Shown here: positions 7,535-8,923 of the stretch, piece by piece
How positions within the stretch are numbered: the stretch's first letter is position 1
Layout: every line of letters begins with the position of its first letter
From: Candidatus Pollutiaquabacter sp.
GTDB lineage: Bacteria > Bacteroidota > Bacteroidia > AKYH767-A > 2013-40CM-41-45
NCBI GenBank assembly: GCA_903854075.1
Contig: CAINVI010000181.1
Location: 1-8,923 of the forward strand
Direction: 5' to 3'
DNA: 8,923 nt
The notes under the pieces: model-generated
The model's database searches: none
What the model saw: the letters and a program-made list of their open reading frames with translations, nothing else
What the model was told of the DNA's origin: nothing
Made by a program: the position numbers and the translations under genes

Positions 7535-7825
7535 ATGAAGTCCTTCTCCAACCATGCTGACGTACAAACCGAAGAGGTTATAAATTTAGAGGAGGTCACC
7601 GTCCGGGAACGGGAGCTGGTTTTATACAACGATGATCATAACACGTTTGATTTCGTTATCGAATGTCTGATCAACATCTGCAAACACGATCCGCTGCAGG
7701 CGGAACAGTGTACGTACATCGTGCATTATAATGGAAAGTGTTCCGTGAAATGCGGCTCCTATGCCGACCTCAATCCAATGCGAGTTGCTCTGGCGGATAA
7801 AGGGCTTAGTGTAGTGATCAGCTAA
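7535..7825 (+). CDS. clpS: ATP-dependent Clp protease adaptor ClpS
   Basis: This 96-residue protein is the ClpS adaptor, which binds N-end-rule substrates (N-terminal Leu, Phe, Trp or Tyr) and delivers them to the Clp unfoldase (ClpA or ClpC) with ClpP. The flexible N-terminal tail (1-27), which enters the unfoldase pore in the family, is followed by the core starting at ELVLYNDDHNTFDFVIE (27-43). The substrate-pocket residues Asn32, Asp33 and Asp34 are present, as is the pocket His64 in VHYNGKC (63-69). Phe39 occupies the position of the E. coli gatekeeper Met40; as far as I recall this is usual in Bacteroidota. The length is normal. The frame is open upstream to a TTG at 7490, but ATG 7535 gives the expected tail and follows the putative promoter. 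It lies 45 nt after the giant gene and is followed by a possible terminator, so it may be its own transcription unit. Confidence 0.93.
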   Translation: MKSFSNHADVQTEEVINLEEVTVRERELVLYNDDHNTFDFVIECLINICKHDPLQAEQCTYIVHYNGKCSVKCGSYADLNPMRVALADKGLSVVIS

Positions 7826-7855
7826 TTAATTCTCATTTTAGCATTCATATCAATA

Positions 7856-7887
7856 CATCGTCACTGATGTAATGGCGATGGACTTTT
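7856..7887 (+). terminator. Possible intrinsic terminator after clpS
   Basis: The arms CATCGTCA (7856-7863) and TGGCGATG (7873-7880) pair as eight base pairs including one G-U, around a 9-nt loop. A short T-run (7883-7887) follows after two bases. It sits 30 nt after the clpS stop and fits a modest Rho-independent terminator. The stem is only moderately stable and the T-run is short. Confidence 0.4.
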
Positions 7888-8002
7888 TCTTGGTGTGGAG
7901 CATTGGTTTATTTGATTTGTTTCTATCCCTTTTTGGATGTTGACACGTTTTCTATGACGAATGTCAAGTAATCACGTTAAAAGCCTTTTGTATTTTTCGG
8001 AC

Positions 8003-8809
8003 ATGAAACGTAGTTCAAGAAATCTGATCGCATTTTTATTGCTTATTCTGGTGTGGGCATGTACGAAGGTGCCCATTACCAATCGCAGGCAATTGAACAT
8101 GCTTCCCGAAGGACAACTTATCGACTTGAGTCTTTCGAGTTACGCGAGTTTTCTAAAAAAACATCCGGCCATTACTGCTGGTGCTGAGGCGACCATGGTG
8201 AAATCGGTCGGAAGTAAAATTGAAAAATCGGTCAGTGCCTTCATGACGCAGCAGCACCTGGCCGATCGGTTAACAGGCTACCAGTGGGAGTTCAACCTAG
8301 TGAACGACGAAGAAGCTAATGCCTGGTGCATGCCGGGTGGTAAAGTGGTCGTGTATTCCGGTTTATTGCCGCTAACGAAGGACGAGACCGGGTTGGCTAT
8401 CGTGATGGGACATGAAATAGCGCACGCTGTGGCACGTCACGGTAATGAGCGGATGAGTCAGGCGTTGGTAACACAGCTGGGAGGCATTGCGTTGTCTGTG
8501 GCTGTAAAAGATCAACCGGGCATGACACAGGATATCTTTTTGCAGTCGTACGGGATAGGCTCTCAGTTGGGCATGCTGGCGTACTCCAGGAAGCACGAGA
8601 CGGAAGCCGACAAGCTGGGGATGATTTTTGCGGCCATGGCTGGCTATGATCCGCAGCTGGCGATAGGTTTTTGGGAAAGAATGGCCGCCAAAGGTGGAGC
8701 AAAGCCACCGGAATTTTTAAGCACACACCCGAGCGATCAGACACGCATTCAGGCGATTAAGCAATTTATGCCGACTGCCATGAAGTATTATAAGCCGGAA
8801 TCAAAATGA
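8003..8809 (+). CDS. M48-family zinc metalloprotease, lipoprotein
   Basis: This is a 268-residue peptidase of family M48 (the group of BepA, LoiP and YcaL), expected to be a lipid-anchored envelope protease for quality control of periplasmic or outer-membrane proteins. The N-terminus is a lipoprotein signal: MKRSSRN, a hydrophobic core, and VWAC with Cys20 as the lipidation site. This is why ATG 8003 is preferred over the in-frame ATG at 7961, which would put 14 polar residues in front of the signal. The segment VPITNRRQLNMLPEGQL (23-39) is typical of Bacteroidota members. The zinc motif HEIAH is at 137-141 (ligands His137 and His141, catalytic Glu138). The third ligand is probably Glu199 in HETEADKLG (198-206). 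STHPSDQTRIQ (240-250) is the conserved C-terminal M48 segment. The chain is complete and should be active. Unlike BepA it has no C-terminal TPR domain. No convincing promoter was found in the 177-nt upstream gap. tRNA-Arg follows 62 nt downstream. Confidence 0.93.
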   Translation: MKRSSRNLIAFLLLILVWACTKVPITNRRQLNMLPEGQLIDLSLSSYASFLKKHPAITAGAEATMVKSVGSKIEKSVSAFMTQQHLADRLTGYQWEFNLVNDEEANAWCMPGGKVVVYSGLLPLTKDETGLAIVMGHEIAHAVARHGNERMSQALVTQLGGIALSVAVKDQPGMTQDIFLQSYGIGSQLGMLAYSRKHETEADKLGMIFAAMAGYDPQLAIGFWERMAAKGGAKPPEFLSTHPSDQTRIQAIKQFMPTAMKYYKPESK

Positions 8810-8813
8810 TTAC

Positions 8814-8842
8814 TTGTTATATTGAAAAAATCCTTATTTTTG
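8814..8842 (+). promoter_or_regulatory. Bacteroidota-type promoter of tRNA-Arg
   Basis: TATTTTTG (8835-8842) matches the -7 consensus TAnnTTTG of the Bacteroidota primary sigma factor exactly. A TTG at 8814-8816 lies 18 bp upstream, within the known spacing range. Transcription would start near 8849, about 23 nt before the mature tRNA 5' end. The promoter begins 5 nt after the stop of the M48 gene, so no terminator separates the two. Confidence 0.7.
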
Positions 8843-8871
8843 CGCCCCGATCAAGTTAATTGATTGGAAAC

Positions 8872-8923
8872 GGACCCGTAGCTTAACTGGATAGAGCATC
8901 TGACTACGGATCAGAAGGTTAGG
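8872..8923 (+). tRNA. tRNA-Arg (anticodon ACG), 3' part outside the window
   Basis: The first 52 nt of a tRNA are visible. The acceptor 5' strand is GGACCCG (8872-8878), followed by T-A. The D arm is GCTT / GAGC (8881-8884 and 8894-8897) around a loop containing GG. The anticodon stem is TCTGA / TCAGA (8899-8903 and 8911-8915), with the 7-nt loop CTACGGA. The anticodon is ACG at 8906-8908, after the invariant T at 8905, so it reads arginine CGN codons; A34 is normally deaminated to inosine by TadA. The T arm and acceptor 3' strand are cut off by the edge. Confidence 0.95.

Noticed and set aside
7991..7998. TATTTTTC as a -7 element for the M48 gene
   Set aside because: It ends only 4 nt before the preferred ATG and has no TTG at the right spacing, so a usable leader would not be made.
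7961..8002. Upstream ATG for the M48 peptidase
   Set aside because: It would add 14 residues before the lipoprotein signal, which fits best at the N-terminus from ATG 8003.
8826..8841. AAAAAT / ATTTTT inverted repeat after the M48 gene as a terminator
   Set aside because: The stem is A-T only, and its right arm is the -7 element of the tRNA promoter. This is better explained as promoter sequence.

Overview
The window looks like a chromosomal stretch of a member of the Bacteroidota. The evidence is a -7 promoter element of the TAnnTTTG type in front of a tRNA, weak or absent Shine-Dalgarno sites, a ClpS of the Bacteroidota type, an M48 peptidase lipoprotein with the typical N-terminus of that phylum, and a very large secreted TPR/PD40/SPOR protein of a kind I associate with that group. 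I cannot place it below phylum with confidence. Flavobacteriales- or Chitinophagales-like lineages are plausible guesses. No mobile element, CRISPR array or sign of recent transfer was seen.

Layout: (1) 1-375, minus strand, is the N-terminal part of a lipoprotein with an alpha/beta-hydrolase-like (esterase-type) domain, running off the left edge. (2) 463-1638, plus strand and divergent from it, is an RsmB/NOP-family rRNA m5C methyltransferase with both catalytic cysteines. (3) 1721-7489 encodes a secreted protein of about 1922 residues: signal peptide, TPR-like helices, PD40 beta-propeller-type repeats, a carboxypeptidase-regulatory-like beta domain, a roughly 1100-residue Ala/Val/Glu/Thr/Ser/Pro-rich linker holding related helical modules and an 84-nt tandem repeat, and three C-terminal SPOR-like domains. 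(4) 7535-7825 is clpS, with its own putative promoter and a perfect hairpin just before the start codon. (5) 8003-8809 is an M48 metalloprotease lipoprotein. (6) From 8872 to the right edge is a truncated tRNA-Arg(ACG) behind a well-matched Bacteroidota promoter.

How they fit together: all genes except the first lie on the plus strand, but apart from a possible read-through from the methyltransferase into the giant gene they do not form an obvious operon. The common theme is the cell envelope (two lipoproteins and the giant SPOR protein) interspersed with housekeeping genes (rRNA modification, N-end-rule proteolysis, tRNA).

The item most worth attention is the giant protein. Its N-terminal half has the same domain order as PorE, the type IX secretion component that tethers the machine to peptidoglycan (TPR, then WD40/PD40, then CRD). 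In place of the single OmpA-like peptidoglycan-binding domain it has a very long, repeat-expanded linker and a triple SPOR-like tail. That suggests an alternative peptidoglycan-tethered envelope scaffold. This is inference from architecture and is not demonstrated here.
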